The notes under the pieces were generated by a model. The model did not search any database and had not been told where the DNA came from. It saw only the letters and a list, made by a program, of their open reading frames with translations. The translations under genes were made by a program, and so were the position numbers. A stretch of 64,000 bases of DNA from Nonomuraea fuscirosea (GTDB lineage: Bacteria; Actinomycetota; Actinomycetes; Streptosporangiales; Streptosporangiaceae), in the NCBI RefSeq assembly GCF_003001935.1, contig NZ_PVNG01000026.1, forward strand, positions 62,001-126,000. The letters are read 5' to 3'. Position 1 is the stretch's first letter. Each line of letters starts with the position of its first letter. Below, one piece after another: positions 51,114-58,430 of this stretch.

Positions 51114-51182
51114 TCTAACGCCATAGACGCATTTTTGCCGTTATAGTCCTTCTAACGGCAAAACAGCGCTGCATGCGTTAGA
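51114..51182. promoter_or_regulatory. Array of four TAACG half-sites in two nested dyads upstream of the VOC gene
   Basis: TTTTGCCGTTA (51133-51143) and TAACGGCAAAA (51153-51163) are perfect 11-bp arms with a 9-base spacer. They are enclosed by TCTAACGC (51114-51121) and GCGTTAGA (51175-51182). The four half-sites share TAACG(G/C)C. The array immediately precedes the VOC start codon (51193) and would be a strong regulator-binding region. Confidence 0.8.
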
Positions 51183-51192
51183 GAGGTGGATC

Positions 51193-51636
51193 ATGTCCTT
51201 CCAGACCGGGCATATCGGGCTCAACGTCACCGACGTCGAGGCGTCCACGGAGTTCTACCGGCGCGTCTTCGGGTTCACCGTCGCCCGCGAGTCCGAGGAG
51301 GACGGCCGCCGCTACGCGTTCCTGGCCCAGGACGGCACGCTGACGCTGACCCTGTGGCAGCAGAGCGAGGGCCGCTTCGCCACCGCCCGCCCGGGGCTGC
51401 ACCACCTGTCGTTCCAGGTGGCGGACCTGGAGGCGGTCCGGCGGGCCGAGCAGGTGCTCAGGGAACTGGGCGCGGTCGTGCACCACGGAGGCGTCGTGCC
51501 GCACGGAGAGGGCACTGCCTCGGGCGGCGTCTTCTTCGAGGACCCCGACGGCATCCGGCTGGAGATCTTCGCCCCGGACGGCGCGGGCGACCGTCCCGCG
51601 CCCACGACCGGCGCGCCGACCTGCGGATTCTTCTAA
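51193..51636 (+). CDS. VOC (glyoxalase/dioxygenase fold) family protein
   Basis: The 147-residue protein has the paired beta-alpha-beta-beta-beta modules of the vicinal oxygen chelate fold: HIGLNVTDVEASTEFYRRVFGF, LHHLSFQVADLEAV and FFEDPDGIRLEIFAP with metal-ligand positions His (HIGLN, LHHLSF) and Glu (RLEIF). Members are dioxygenases, glutathione/mycothiol S-transferases or fosfomycin-resistance-type enzymes. ATG at 51193 follows GAGAGGTGGATC. The stop overlaps the next gene's ATG (TAATG), so the two proteins are co-made. Confidence 0.85.
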   Translation: MSFQTGHIGLNVTDVEASTEFYRRVFGFTVARESEEDGRRYAFLAQDGTLTLTLWQQSEGRFATARPGLHHLSFQVADLEAVRRAEQVLRELGAVVHHGGVVPHGEGTASGGVFFEDPDGIRLEIFAPDGAGDRPAPTTGAPTCGFF

Positions 51637-52493
51637 TGCGCGAACACCCGGGCGAGGTCGCGGTGCAGCGGCGCAACGGCGTCGCGCACGATCGCGGCAG
51701 CTCGCGGACCAGGCCGGAGGTCCCCGAGGTCGCCGCCGCGTTCCTGAGGCGGCAGCGCATGATCGTGCTCGGCGCCGCCGACGATCTCGGGCGGCCGTGG
51801 GCGGGCGCGCTGACGGGCCCCGCCGGGTTCGCCACGGCCGAAGGCGACCGCACGATCGTGCTGCGCGCCCTGCCCGGCGCGGGCGATCCCCTGCACGGGC
51901 TGTTCGAAGCCGAGCGCGATGTCGGCCTGCTGGCCATCGAGCCGCACACGCGGCGCAGGATGCGGGTGAACGGCGTCGCCGTACGGGCCGGGGACACGCT
52001 CGTCGTCCGGACCGAGCAGGTCTACGCCAACTGCCCGAAGTACATCCAGACCCGCGAACCCACCTCGCCTCCGGGCACGCCGGTCGTCCTCGGCCACGGC
52101 GGCTCCCTCGGCCGGAGGCACTCGGACCTGATCGCGGCGGCCGACACGTTCTTCATCGCCACGCGCGCCGAGGGCCTCGGCGCGGACGTGTCGCACCGGG
52201 GCGGCAACCCCGGGTTCGTCCGGGTGACCGGACCGCGCTCGCTGGAGTTCCCCGACTATCCGGGCAACAACATGTACATGACTCTGGGCAACCTGGAGCT
52301 GGATCCGGCGGCCGGGCTGCTCTTCCCCGACTGGGAGCGCGGCGGGACACTGCAGCTCACCGGGCGGGCGCGGGTGGAATGGGGCGCGTGGCCGGTGGTG
52401 CGGTTCGAGCTGGACGCGTACGCCCATCGCGAGGGGACCCTGCCCGCCGGCTGGACCGCCCCCGGCTACCACCGCTTCAACCCGGCCGTCTAG
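51636..52493 (+). CDS. Pyridoxamine 5'-phosphate oxidase-fold flavoprotein
   Basis: The 285-residue protein belongs to the PNPOx-like split-barrel flavoproteins: FLRRQRMIVLGAADDLGRPWAGALTG, RTEQVYANCPKYIQTR and FFIATRAEGLGADVSHRGGNPGFVRV, together with FPDYPGNNMYMTLGNLELDPAAGLLFPD. The phrase YxNCPKYIxxR is typical of actinobacterial members that contain a C-terminal PNPOx domain. It may reduce or bind small molecules with FMN. Its ATG overlaps the VOC stop by one base. Its stop overlaps the stop of the convergent MarR-GNAT gene (52490-52493). Confidence 0.88.
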   Translation: MREHPGEVAVQRRNGVAHDRGSSRTRPEVPEVAAAFLRRQRMIVLGAADDLGRPWAGALTGPAGFATAEGDRTIVLRALPGAGDPLHGLFEAERDVGLLAIEPHTRRRMRVNGVAVRAGDTLVVRTEQVYANCPKYIQTREPTSPPGTPVVLGHGGSLGRRHSDLIAAADTFFIATRAEGLGADVSHRGGNPGFVRVTGPRSLEFPDYPGNNMYMTLGNLELDPAAGLLFPDWERGGTLQLTGRARVEWGAWPVVRFELDAYAHREGTLPAGWTAPGYHRFNPAV

Positions 52494-53398
52494 CGCGGCA
52501 GGTGCTTCTCGAACCAGTGATGGGCGTACGGCTCATCGTTGAACGCCGCCACCTCCTCGTAACCGGCCGCCCGGTAGAGGGCGACGGCCTCGGTGAGCGC
52601 GCGGTTGGTCTCCAGCCGCACCGTACGCGCGCCGTGGCCGGCCGCCCGCGCCTCCGCCTCCGCCAGCAGCCGCCGCCCGAGACCGAGCCTGCGGGCCGTC
52701 GGATCCACCCACATCCGCTTGACCTCCGCCCACCCCGAGCCGGCGCCGGCGCCGGCGGCAGGGTGCAGCTTCACTGCGACGCATCCGACCGGCTCGGCGT
52801 GGAGCATGGCGACCAGGAACATCCCGGCGGGCAGCCGCATCTCCTCGTCACCGGCCGGGATGCCGCGCGCGGGATCGAAACCGTCGTCGAAGCGGCGGGC
52901 CAGCTCGGCGAAGTAGGCCCGCAGGCAGTGACGGGAGTGGGGATGGCGGGGGTCGAGCACCTTCACCTCGACCATGGAGGCGACCAGCAGCCGCTCGACC
53001 TCCGACATCGCGGCCACCAGCCGCTCGCGCTGGTGGCCGGACAGGGGCCGCAGGATCGACGCGGCCGCCTCGTCGGAGCGCCGGTCGAGCTCGGCCCGCT
53101 CGGCGTGCCCGGCGGCGGTGAGGCGGGCCGTGCGGACGCGCCCGTCGGGGCCCGCGCCGTCGACCACCACCAGCCCGTCGGCCTCCAGCGAGCGCAGCAG
53201 CCGGCTCATGTATCCCGAGTCGAGCTCCAGCCGGGCCCGCAGCGCGCGGATCTCGCTGCCTTCCGCGCCGATCTCCCACAACACCCGTGCCTGGCCGAGG
53301 GCCTGCCCCCTGGCCAGGAATCCGTCGTTGAGCGCCCCTATCCGCTGGGTCACGGTCCGCTGGAAGCGGCGGACCCGTCCGATCGCCGTGTCGTCCAT
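52490..53398 (-). CDS. MarR regulator fused to GNAT acetyltransferase
   Basis: The 302-residue protein has an N-terminal MarR winged helix (about 1-145: LGQARVLWEIGAEGSEIRALRARLELDSGYMSRLLRSLEADGLV) and a C-terminal GNAT domain (about 160-302: MWVDPTARRLGLGRRLLAEAEARAAGHGARTVRLETN then ALYRAAGYEEV), with the acetyl-CoA loop RxxGxG/A. This fusion is a recurrent bacterial architecture. The substrate is unknown. ATG at 53398 is used. It lies 26 bases downstream of a LexA-controlled small gene in the same direction, with a CTGAC-N4-GTCAG dyad in the gap, so read-through from an SOS promoter is possible. Confidence 0.9.
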   Translation of the reverse strand: MDDTAIGRVRRFQRTVTQRIGALNDGFLARGQALGQARVLWEIGAEGSEIRALRARLELDSGYMSRLLRSLEADGLVVVDGAGPDGRVRTARLTAAGHAERAELDRRSDEAAASILRPLSGHQRERLVAAMSEVERLLVASMVEVKVLDPRHPHSRHCLRAYFAELARRFDDGFDPARGIPAGDEEMRLPAGMFLVAMLHAEPVGCVAVKLHPAAGAGAGSGWAEVKRMWVDPTARRLGLGRRLLAEAEARAAGHGARTVRLETNRALTEAVALYRAAGYEEVAAFNDEPYAHHWFEKHLPR

Positions 53399-53401
53399 TA
53401 T

Positions 53402-53415
53402 CTGACCCTAGTCAG
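53402..53415. promoter_or_regulatory. Candidate MarR operator CTGAC-N4-GTCAG
   Basis: A perfect dyad with 5-bp arms and the 4-base centre CCTA directly upstream of the MarR-GNAT start codon. It is the best candidate for autoregulation in the 26-base gap. Confidence 0.45.
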
Positions 53416-53424
53416 TCGGCTGGT

Positions 53425-53673
53425 TCACAGGAGCGGATCCGCGACGGGGACCGCGCTGTAGTCCTCGCCCGCGACGGGGCGGATCTCCTTCCAGTGCACC
53501 CAGCGCGCGCTCGCGTCGGGCCGGGCCCGCGGCGGCCACAGCAGGTATCCCCACCGCGCCCCCTGGGCGTCGTCGCCCCAGGCGAGCAGGTAGCGCTCCG
53601 CGCCGTCGCGGATCGCCGGGGCGTGCTCGACGACGGGCGGGCGCCAGATCTCGGGCAGTTCCACAGGGTTCAT
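53425..53673 (-). CDS. Small conserved-looking protein under LexA box, 82 residues, unknown
   Basis: The 82-residue protein reads MNPVELPEIWRPPVVEHAP then GAERYLLAWGDDAQGARWGY, LLWPPRARPDASARWVHWKE and IRPVAGEDYSAVPVADPLL. It is Trp-rich (five residues), has no cysteine, membrane segment or known motif, and resembles a compact soluble domain. I know no family for it. Its promoter has TATAAT 7 bases before the ATG, so the mRNA is effectively leaderless, and a perfect LexA box overlaps that promoter. It should be induced by DNA damage. The MarR-GNAT gene follows in the same direction by 26 bases. Confidence 0.8.
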   Translation of the reverse strand: MNPVELPEIWRPPVVEHAPAIRDGAERYLLAWGDDAQGARWGYLLWPPRARPDASARWVHWKEIRPVAGEDYSAVPVADPLL

Positions 53674-53680
53674 GTCTTCT

Positions 53681-53700
53681 ATTATACGAACAAAAGTTCG
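53681..53700 (-). promoter_or_regulatory. SOS promoter: LexA box CGAAC-N4-GTTCG and TATAAT
   Basis: CGAACAAAAGTTCG (53687-53700) is the exact actinobacterial LexA consensus. On the minus strand TATAAT (53686-53681) follows it directly, and the ATG at 53673 starts 7 bases later. LexA binding would cover the -35 to -10 area, giving tight repression. Confidence 0.88.
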
Positions 53701-53746
53701 ATAGATCCATCATTTCGGGAGATCCGCCGGGTCTCCGGACATGCGA

Positions 53747-53777
53747 AAGGCCGCCCCCACCTGGTGGGAGCGGCCTT
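53747..53777 (-). terminator. Terminator of tRNA-Ala
   Basis: AAGGCCGC-CCCCACC faces GGTGGGAGCGGCCTT (one mismatch) over a short loop, 12 bases after the tRNA 3' end in the minus direction, followed by TTTCGC on that strand. Confidence 0.75.
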
Positions 53778-53788
53778 CGCCGAGAGAG

Positions 53789-53861
53789 TGGAGCTATGGG
53801 GATTCGAACCCCAGACCTCCTCCATGCCATGGAGGCGCGCTACCAACTGCGCCATAGCCCC
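53789..53861 (-). tRNA. tRNA-Ala (anticodon GGC)
   Basis: The 73-base minus-strand sequence folds as a cloverleaf. Acceptor GGGGCTA pairs with TAGCTCC (one G-U), the anticodon stem CCTCC/GGAGG encloses ATGGCAT with anticodon GGC, and the T arm holds GGTTCGAATCC. The D arm reads GCGC-AGTTGGTA-GCGC. CCA is not encoded. A strong hairpin follows at 53777-53747. Confidence 0.95.
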
Positions 53862-54020
53862 TCGTGCCTGTCAAAAGTGTAGCCGACTCCGGGACTCCCG
53901 GCGCACACTCGCGGATCGGGCTCCGGCCGGCGCATCGCGGCCCGCGCGGCGGTCAGGACCGACGGGCGCCGGCGCGGCGGAGGGGCGGGCGCGCGGCCCG
54001 GTCCGGGCCGCGCGCTCCCC

Positions 54021-55514
54021 TCAGCGGATCGACTTCGCCCGGTCGATCAGCGTGGCCAGTTCCGCCACCATCGGGTCCTCCGACGTGGCGGCCAGCCGGG
54101 TGGCGTGCTCGCCGAGCGCGGACAGGTCCATGCCGAACGCCTCCTTGTCGCGCATGTAGCCGGCGAACGCGGCCACCACCACGTCGACCTGCAGCCGCAC
54201 CGGCGCCTTGTCCCAGACGGAGGCGGCCAGGTCGCCCGAGCGCAGCGACTCGCTCGCCTCGGAGGCGGCCCTGGTGTCGGGGTCCTGCCAGCGCACGGTG
54301 GCCTGGGCGAGCTGGCCGTCGGCGCCGGGCTTGAGCTTGAGCGCGTAGAGGGCGGTGACGGAGTGGCCGGGGCCGATCTCGCCGCCGTCGCGGCTGTCGT
54401 CACGGAACTCCTCCGCCGACAGCGCCCGGTTCTCGTAGCCGACGAGCCGGTAGCTCTCCACCACGGCCTGGTTGAAGACCACCTGGGCCTTCGCGTCGCG
54501 TGCCCGGAGTTCGATGTTCGCGGGCAGCTGGGTGGTGAAGATCTTCTCGGCCTCCTCCTCGGAACTGACGTACACGGCCATGCCGTCGCCGTTGTCGGCG
54601 AGCTGCTCCATCAGCTCGTCGCCGTACTCCCGGCCGACGCCGACCGTCAGCAGCGTGACCTGCTTGGCCGCGTGCTCCTTGACCCGGTCGAGCAGGGCCT
54701 GCCACTGGGTGCTGCCCTGGTTGGCCAGGCCGTCGGAGAGCACGATCACCCGGTTGGTGGCGGCCGGCCTGAACGCCTTGGCCGCCTCCTGGTAGCCGGT
54801 GACCAGGCCGGCCTCCAGGTTGGTGCCGCCCGCCACGGCGAGCTCGTTCACCGCGCGGCGCAGCTCGTCCCTGGCGGTCAGCGGCGTCATCGAGGCCAGC
54901 AGGCTCGCCTCGTCGCTGAAGGAGACGATCGAGACCTGGTCGCCGGGCGCGAGCTGGTCGAGCAGCTTCAGCAGGGCGGACTTGACCAGGTCGAGCCGAC
55001 CGGCCTCGGCCATCGAGCCGGAGACGTCCACCACGAACGTGAGGTTGGCGGGCCGCCGCTCGGCCGCCTGGCTCGCGCGGGTCTGCAGCCCGACCCGCAG
55101 GACGGCCTCGTCACGTGAGGGCAGCCTGGCGCCGTCGACGTGCACGGTGAACCCGTCGTCGGGCGGCTGCGCGTAGTCCTGCCGGAAGGCGTTGACCCAT
55201 TCCTCGGGGCGGATCTCGGCGGGCGCGGGCCAGCGTCCCTCCTTGAGGGTACGGCGGGCGTAGCCGTACGAGGCGGTGTCCACGTCCAGGGCGAACGTGG
55301 AGATCTGCGCGGAGGTCGTGTCCTTCTCGGAGTCCTCCCGCGCGGCCTGGTCCTGCTGCTCCTGCCGCGATGAGGCGCTGGGCACGGAACGCCGCCTCTC
55401 GTCGGCCTGGGCGGGAGCGGCCTCTCCGCTGGTGCCGCCCGCGCCGCCACCGCACGCCGCCAGACCGAGCAGGGCGACCAGGCCGGCGCCGACCATCAAT
55501 GGGCGAAATCTCAT
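54021..55514 (-). CDS. YfbK-like von Willebrand factor A lipoprotein
   Basis: The 497-residue protein is a predicted lipoprotein: a signal sequence with lipobox LLGLAAC (Cys21 lipidated), a linker with charged residues, a domain with FALDVDTASYGYARRTLKEGRWP before a vWA domain. The vWA MIDAS is DVSGSM (Asp163, Ser165, Ser167), with later T and D in GGTNLEAGL and VLSDGLA. The C-terminal ~150 residues match the YfbK C-terminal family. MIDAS domains bind a divalent metal and mediate protein interactions. ATG at 55514 follows GGAGGTGGTTGAC. It is divergent from the asparagine-synthase-like gene. Confidence 0.9.
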   Translation of the reverse strand: MRFRPLMVGAGLVALLGLAACGGGAGGTSGEAAPAQADERRRSVPSASSRQEQQDQAAREDSEKDTTSAQISTFALDVDTASYGYARRTLKEGRWPAPAEIRPEEWVNAFRQDYAQPPDDGFTVHVDGARLPSRDEAVLRVGLQTRASQAAERRPANLTFVVDVSGSMAEAGRLDLVKSALLKLLDQLAPGDQVSIVSFSDEASLLASMTPLTARDELRRAVNELAVAGGTNLEAGLVTGYQEAAKAFRPAATNRVIVLSDGLANQGSTQWQALLDRVKEHAAKQVTLLTVGVGREYGDELMEQLADNGDGMAVYVSSEEEAEKIFTTQLPANIELRARDAKAQVVFNQAVVESYRLVGYENRALSAEEFRDDSRDGGEIGPGHSVTALYALKLKPGADGQLAQATVRWQDPDTRAASEASESLRSGDLAASVWDKAPVRLQVDVVVAAFAGYMRDKEAFGMDLSALGEHATRLAATSEDPMVAELATLIDRAKSIR

Positions 55515-55590
55515 GTCAACCACCTCCGAGTCGTACGACGGAATGGGGTTCGAGGCGGCCGGGTCGGTGACATAAGCGAGCACAAACCGC

Positions 55591-55635
55591 GATCAACGCG
55601 TGATCACTTGTGACAAATGGGGCAATTGGGATAAG
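55591..55635 (+). promoter_or_regulatory. Promoter of the asparagine-synthase-like gene with adjacent dyad
   Basis: TTGTGA (55608-55613), 16-base spacer, GATAAG (55630-55635), with the GTG start at 55645, so the transcript is probably leaderless. GATCA-ACGCG-TGATC (55591-55605) is a perfect 5-bp-arm dyad just upstream. Confidence 0.5.
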
Positions 55636-55644
55636 CATCTCTAT

Positions 55645-57408
55645 GTGCGTGTTTATCTCGGGCTGGCCGCGAAACGGGGGGAAATACCCGCGGGCGTTTT
55701 GGACCGGGCCCGTTCCTTGATCGAATTCGCTTTTCCGGTGCCGCCCGAAGTCATCCGCGGGCGTGAATGGCACGGCCGCGGCGTCTCCCTGTTCGCCTGG
55801 ACCAACGAGCCGGACGACTCCCGGCGGCCGCCGCTGCTCACCGAGCACGACGGCCGGATCATCGGGCTGAACGGCCACCTGGCCGACCCCGCCGACGTGA
55901 CCCGGCTGCCCGATGACTCGGTGGGCGGCTGCTTCTCGGCCTGGACCGCCCGCGACGGCGAGCTGTCGGCGAGCACCGCGATCAACCGGGTCTGTCCCGT
56001 CTTCCACACCGAGACCCCCGACCTGCACGTGGCCGGCAGCCGGGCCCTGCTCGTGCACCTGGCGGCCCGGGAGGACGACCGGGTGGAGCACGACGTGCTC
56101 GCCCTCCAGACGATGGTCAGGCAGGGGTTCTTCCTGTCGGACGAGACGCCGTACAAGGGGGTCTCGGCGCTGCGGCCGAGCTCACGCCTGCTGGTACGGG
56201 ACGGCGCCCGCACCGTCACCGAGACCCCGCTGCCACGGGCGGAGCCCGTGCCCGCGGCGGCGCGGCGCAGGCGGGCGGCGATCGGCGAGCTGGCCGAGGC
56301 GCTGCTGGCCACCGTGGAGCCGCTGCGCGACCTGGGCGAGCCGGTGAACCTGGCGCTGACCGGCGGGCGCGACACCCGGGTGCTGGCGGCGCTGCTGCAC
56401 GCGGCGCGGGTGCCGTTCCGGGTGACGACCAACGGGCTCGACACGCATCCCGACGTGATCATCGCACGCATGATCGCGGCCAGGCTGGGGGTCGAGCACA
56501 CGGTCATCGCCCCGCCGCAGACCGCGGCGAAGGACGCGGTGCTGGTGGAGCATCCGCTGAGCCGGGCGTGGGAGACCCTGCGCACGTGTGAGGGGATGAC
56601 CTCGGCGTACGAGACGATCGTGAGTTATCTCCCCTACTCCGGCAAGCCCACCATGTCGGGGCAGAGCGGCGAGACGTTGCGGGCCGGCAGCCTGAACCTG
56701 CTGCAGACAGACCTCGGCGACAAGGCGCTGCGGCGGCGCATCGAGACGACCTTCGGCAAGGACGCCAAGCTCTTCACCGCCGAGGCCAACGAGCACGCCC
56801 GTGAGCTCGCCCGGCCGTGGCTGGACCGTACGGACCGGCTGGAGGCGCTTGATCACCTTTACATCTGGTACAAAGTCGGCCGCTGGCAGGCGAGCGCGCG
56901 GGCAGGTTCGCTGCGGCGCGGTGATCCGGTGCGGCCGTTCCTGGACAATCGGGTGGTGCGTGCGGCGCTGAGCCTTGATCAAGGCTGGCGGCTCTCCGAA
57001 GAAGTGATTTATACCCTCATATTGCGGCTGGCCCCGAAATTGCGGGACGTGCCGATCGAGGGAAAACCGTGGCGATTCGCCGCACAGCGGACTCCCTCGC
57101 GGTGGCGGAGACGCCTGCCCGAGCACCTGCCCACCGCCAGGACCGCGGGCGGGTGGAGCTGGCGGACCAGCCCCGGCCCCGCGCTCACGGACCTGCTGCG
57201 CGAGCAGGTGCTCGGCAGTCTCGACGCGCTCGCGCCGATCGTGAACCCGGACGAGGTGCGCGCGCTGTTCGCCGGCCCCGTCGTGGCCAAACCCGCCCTG
57301 GCCTGGCATCTCTACACGGTCAGCACGCTGCTGACCGGCCTCTATCCGGGCAAGCCGCCCGAGAACCTGCCGCGGATCACGGTTTCCAGGCCGGATCCCG
57401 CCCGATGA
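55645..57408 (+). CDS. Asparagine-synthase-like protein
   Basis: The protein of 587 residues has an N-terminal glutaminase-like region without the catalytic Cys2 of true AsnB, and an ATP-pyrophosphatase domain with LTGGRDTR, a variant of the PP-loop SGGxDS, followed by VTTNGLDTHPD and a DNRVVRAALSL region. The missing N-terminal Cys means glutamine cannot be used for ammonia by the usual mechanism. Similar actinobacterial proteins are often linked to polysaccharide or peptide modification, so the target is unknown. GTG at 55645 is preferred over 55600 because a promoter ends just before it. Its 3' end overlaps the convergent DinB-like gene by 32 bases. Confidence 0.78.
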   Translation: MRVYLGLAAKRGEIPAGVLDRARSLIEFAFPVPPEVIRGREWHGRGVSLFAWTNEPDDSRRPPLLTEHDGRIIGLNGHLADPADVTRLPDDSVGGCFSAWTARDGELSASTAINRVCPVFHTETPDLHVAGSRALLVHLAAREDDRVEHDVLALQTMVRQGFFLSDETPYKGVSALRPSSRLLVRDGARTVTETPLPRAEPVPAAARRRRAAIGELAEALLATVEPLRDLGEPVNLALTGGRDTRVLAALLHAARVPFRVTTNGLDTHPDVIIARMIAARLGVEHTVIAPPQTAAKDAVLVEHPLSRAWETLRTCEGMTSAYETIVSYLPYSGKPTMSGQSGETLRAGSLNLLQTDLGDKALRRRIETTFGKDAKLFTAEANEHARELARPWLDRTDRLEALDHLYIWYKVGRWQASARAGSLRRGDPVRPFLDNRVVRAALSLDQGWRLSEEVIYTLILRLAPKLRDVPIEGKPWRFAAQRTPSRWRRRLPEHLPTARTAGGWSWRTSPGPALTDLLREQVLGSLDALAPIVNPDEVRALFAGPVVAKPALAWHLYTVSTLLTGLYPGKPPENLPRITVSRPDPAR

Positions 57409-57922
57409 GCCCCAGGAACCGGTCCAGCGGGGGCGCGTCGTCCGGCACCGCCACCTCCGTGCCGAACGCGCCGCGCTCGCGGCCCGTGGGCGCCATCCGC
57501 GCGGAGAAGGCGAGCACCACGGCGGCCGTCTCCTCGTCCACCTCGTACGGCAGCCCGGTCGCCCGGGACAGGTCCCAGCCGTGCGCGACGAGGTCGGTCA
57601 GCGCCATGTTCGCGAGCACGACCTTCGGCAGCCCGCCCATGGCCTCGCTCGTGCCCTCCCAGGCCTCGGGGCGCTCGTAGACGGCGAGCATGCGCTCGAC
57701 CCGCTCGGGGAAGTCCCCGGTGTACTCCTTCGGCGGCGTGAACGGGCCGCCGGCCGCCACGGACTCGAACAGGGAGGCGCCCCACTCCAGGTGGTTGAGC
57801 AGGTCCTTGACCTCGTATTCGGCGCAGGGCGTGGGCAGCCCCAGGTGCTCGTCGCCGACCTTGCGTACGAGTGCGGAGGTGCGGCCGGCCGCCTGTCTCA
57901 TGAGGGGGAGGATGTCGGTCAT
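57377..57922 (-). CDS. TIGR03086-type DinB/mycothiol-dependent metal-binding protein
   Basis: The 181-residue protein has the DinB-like four-helix pattern and TIGR03086-like phrases: PTPCAEYEVKDLLNHLEWGASLFE, and LTDLVAHGWDLSRATG with metal-ligand His residues near NH-LEW and AHGWD. The family includes mycothiol-dependent maleylpyruvate isomerase and related mycothiol transferases. The gene starts 4 bases after the stop of the isoprenylcysteine-type methyltransferase, placing it in the type III PKS unit. This is an unusual partner for a PKS. Confidence 0.85.
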   Translation of the reverse strand: MTDILPLMRQAAGRTSALVRKVGDEHLGLPTPCAEYEVKDLLNHLEWGASLFESVAAGGPFTPPKEYTGDFPERVERMLAVYERPEAWEGTSEAMGGLPKVVLANMALTDLVAHGWDLSRATGLPYEVDEETAAVVLAFSARMAPTGRERGAFGTEVAVPDDAPPLDRFLGLIGRDPAWKP

Positions 57923-57926
57923 GGCC

Positions 57927-58430
57927 CTAGCCTGCCAGGGCCGCGTTCTCCACGCGTACGCGGACGGAGAGCAGCGCCGCGTTCGCCGCCGTGAACGCGA
58001 GCGCGGTCAGCCAGGCCGAGTGCACCAGCGGCAGCGCGATCCCCTCCGCGACCACGGCCACGTAGTTGGGGTGCCGCAGCCACCGGTACGGCCCCCGGTC
58101 CACCAGCGGCAGCCCCGGCACCACGACCACGCGGGTGTTCCACTGCCTGCCCAGCGTGCCGATGCACCACCAGCGCAGGCCCTGGGCGAGCACGACGACG
58201 GCGAGCATGGGCCAGCCGAGCGCGGGCACGAAGGGACGCCCGAGCAGCCACACCTCGGCCGGTGCGGCGATGAGCAGCGCCACGTGGGCCGCGACGATCC
58301 AGGGATAGTGCCGCCCGCCGTGCTCGACGCCGCCCCTGGCCTTCGCCCAGGCCAGGTTGCGCCGGGCCACGACCAGCTCGGCCAGCCGTTCGAGCACGAC
58401 CGCGCCGATCAGGACCAGGTAGGCCGTCAC
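57927..58430 (-). CDS. Isoprenylcysteine carboxyl methyltransferase (ICMT)-like membrane enzyme
   Basis: The 167-residue protein has about four transmembrane helices and the ICMT/phospholipid methyltransferase motif GPYRWLRHPNYVAVVAEGIALPLV with RHPxY. In Streptomyces griseus srs and Bacillus bps/ypbQ loci, a protein of this type methylates the phenolic or pyrone product of a neighbouring type III PKS. The GTG start at 58430 overlaps the PKS stop (TGGTGA), so the two are translationally coupled. It most likely O-methylates the PKS product with SAM in the membrane. Confidence 0.87.
   Translation of the reverse strand: MTAYLVLIGAVVLERLAELVVARRNLAWAKARGGVEHGGRHYPWIVAAHVALLIAAPAEVWLLGRPFVPALGWPMLAVVVLAQGLRWWCIGTLGRQWNTRVVVVPGLPLVDRGPYRWLRHPNYVAVVAEGIALPLVHSAWLTALAFTAANAALLSVRVRVENAALAG

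Noticed and set aside
53789..53861. tRNA-Ala as an integration site of a mobile element
   Set aside because: No integrase gene and no direct repeat of the tRNA 3' end was found on either side.
55515..55644. Lasso peptide precursor ahead of the asparagine-synthase-like gene
   Set aside because: No precursor-like ORF, B1/B2 proteins or transporter is adjacent, so a lasso cluster is not supported.
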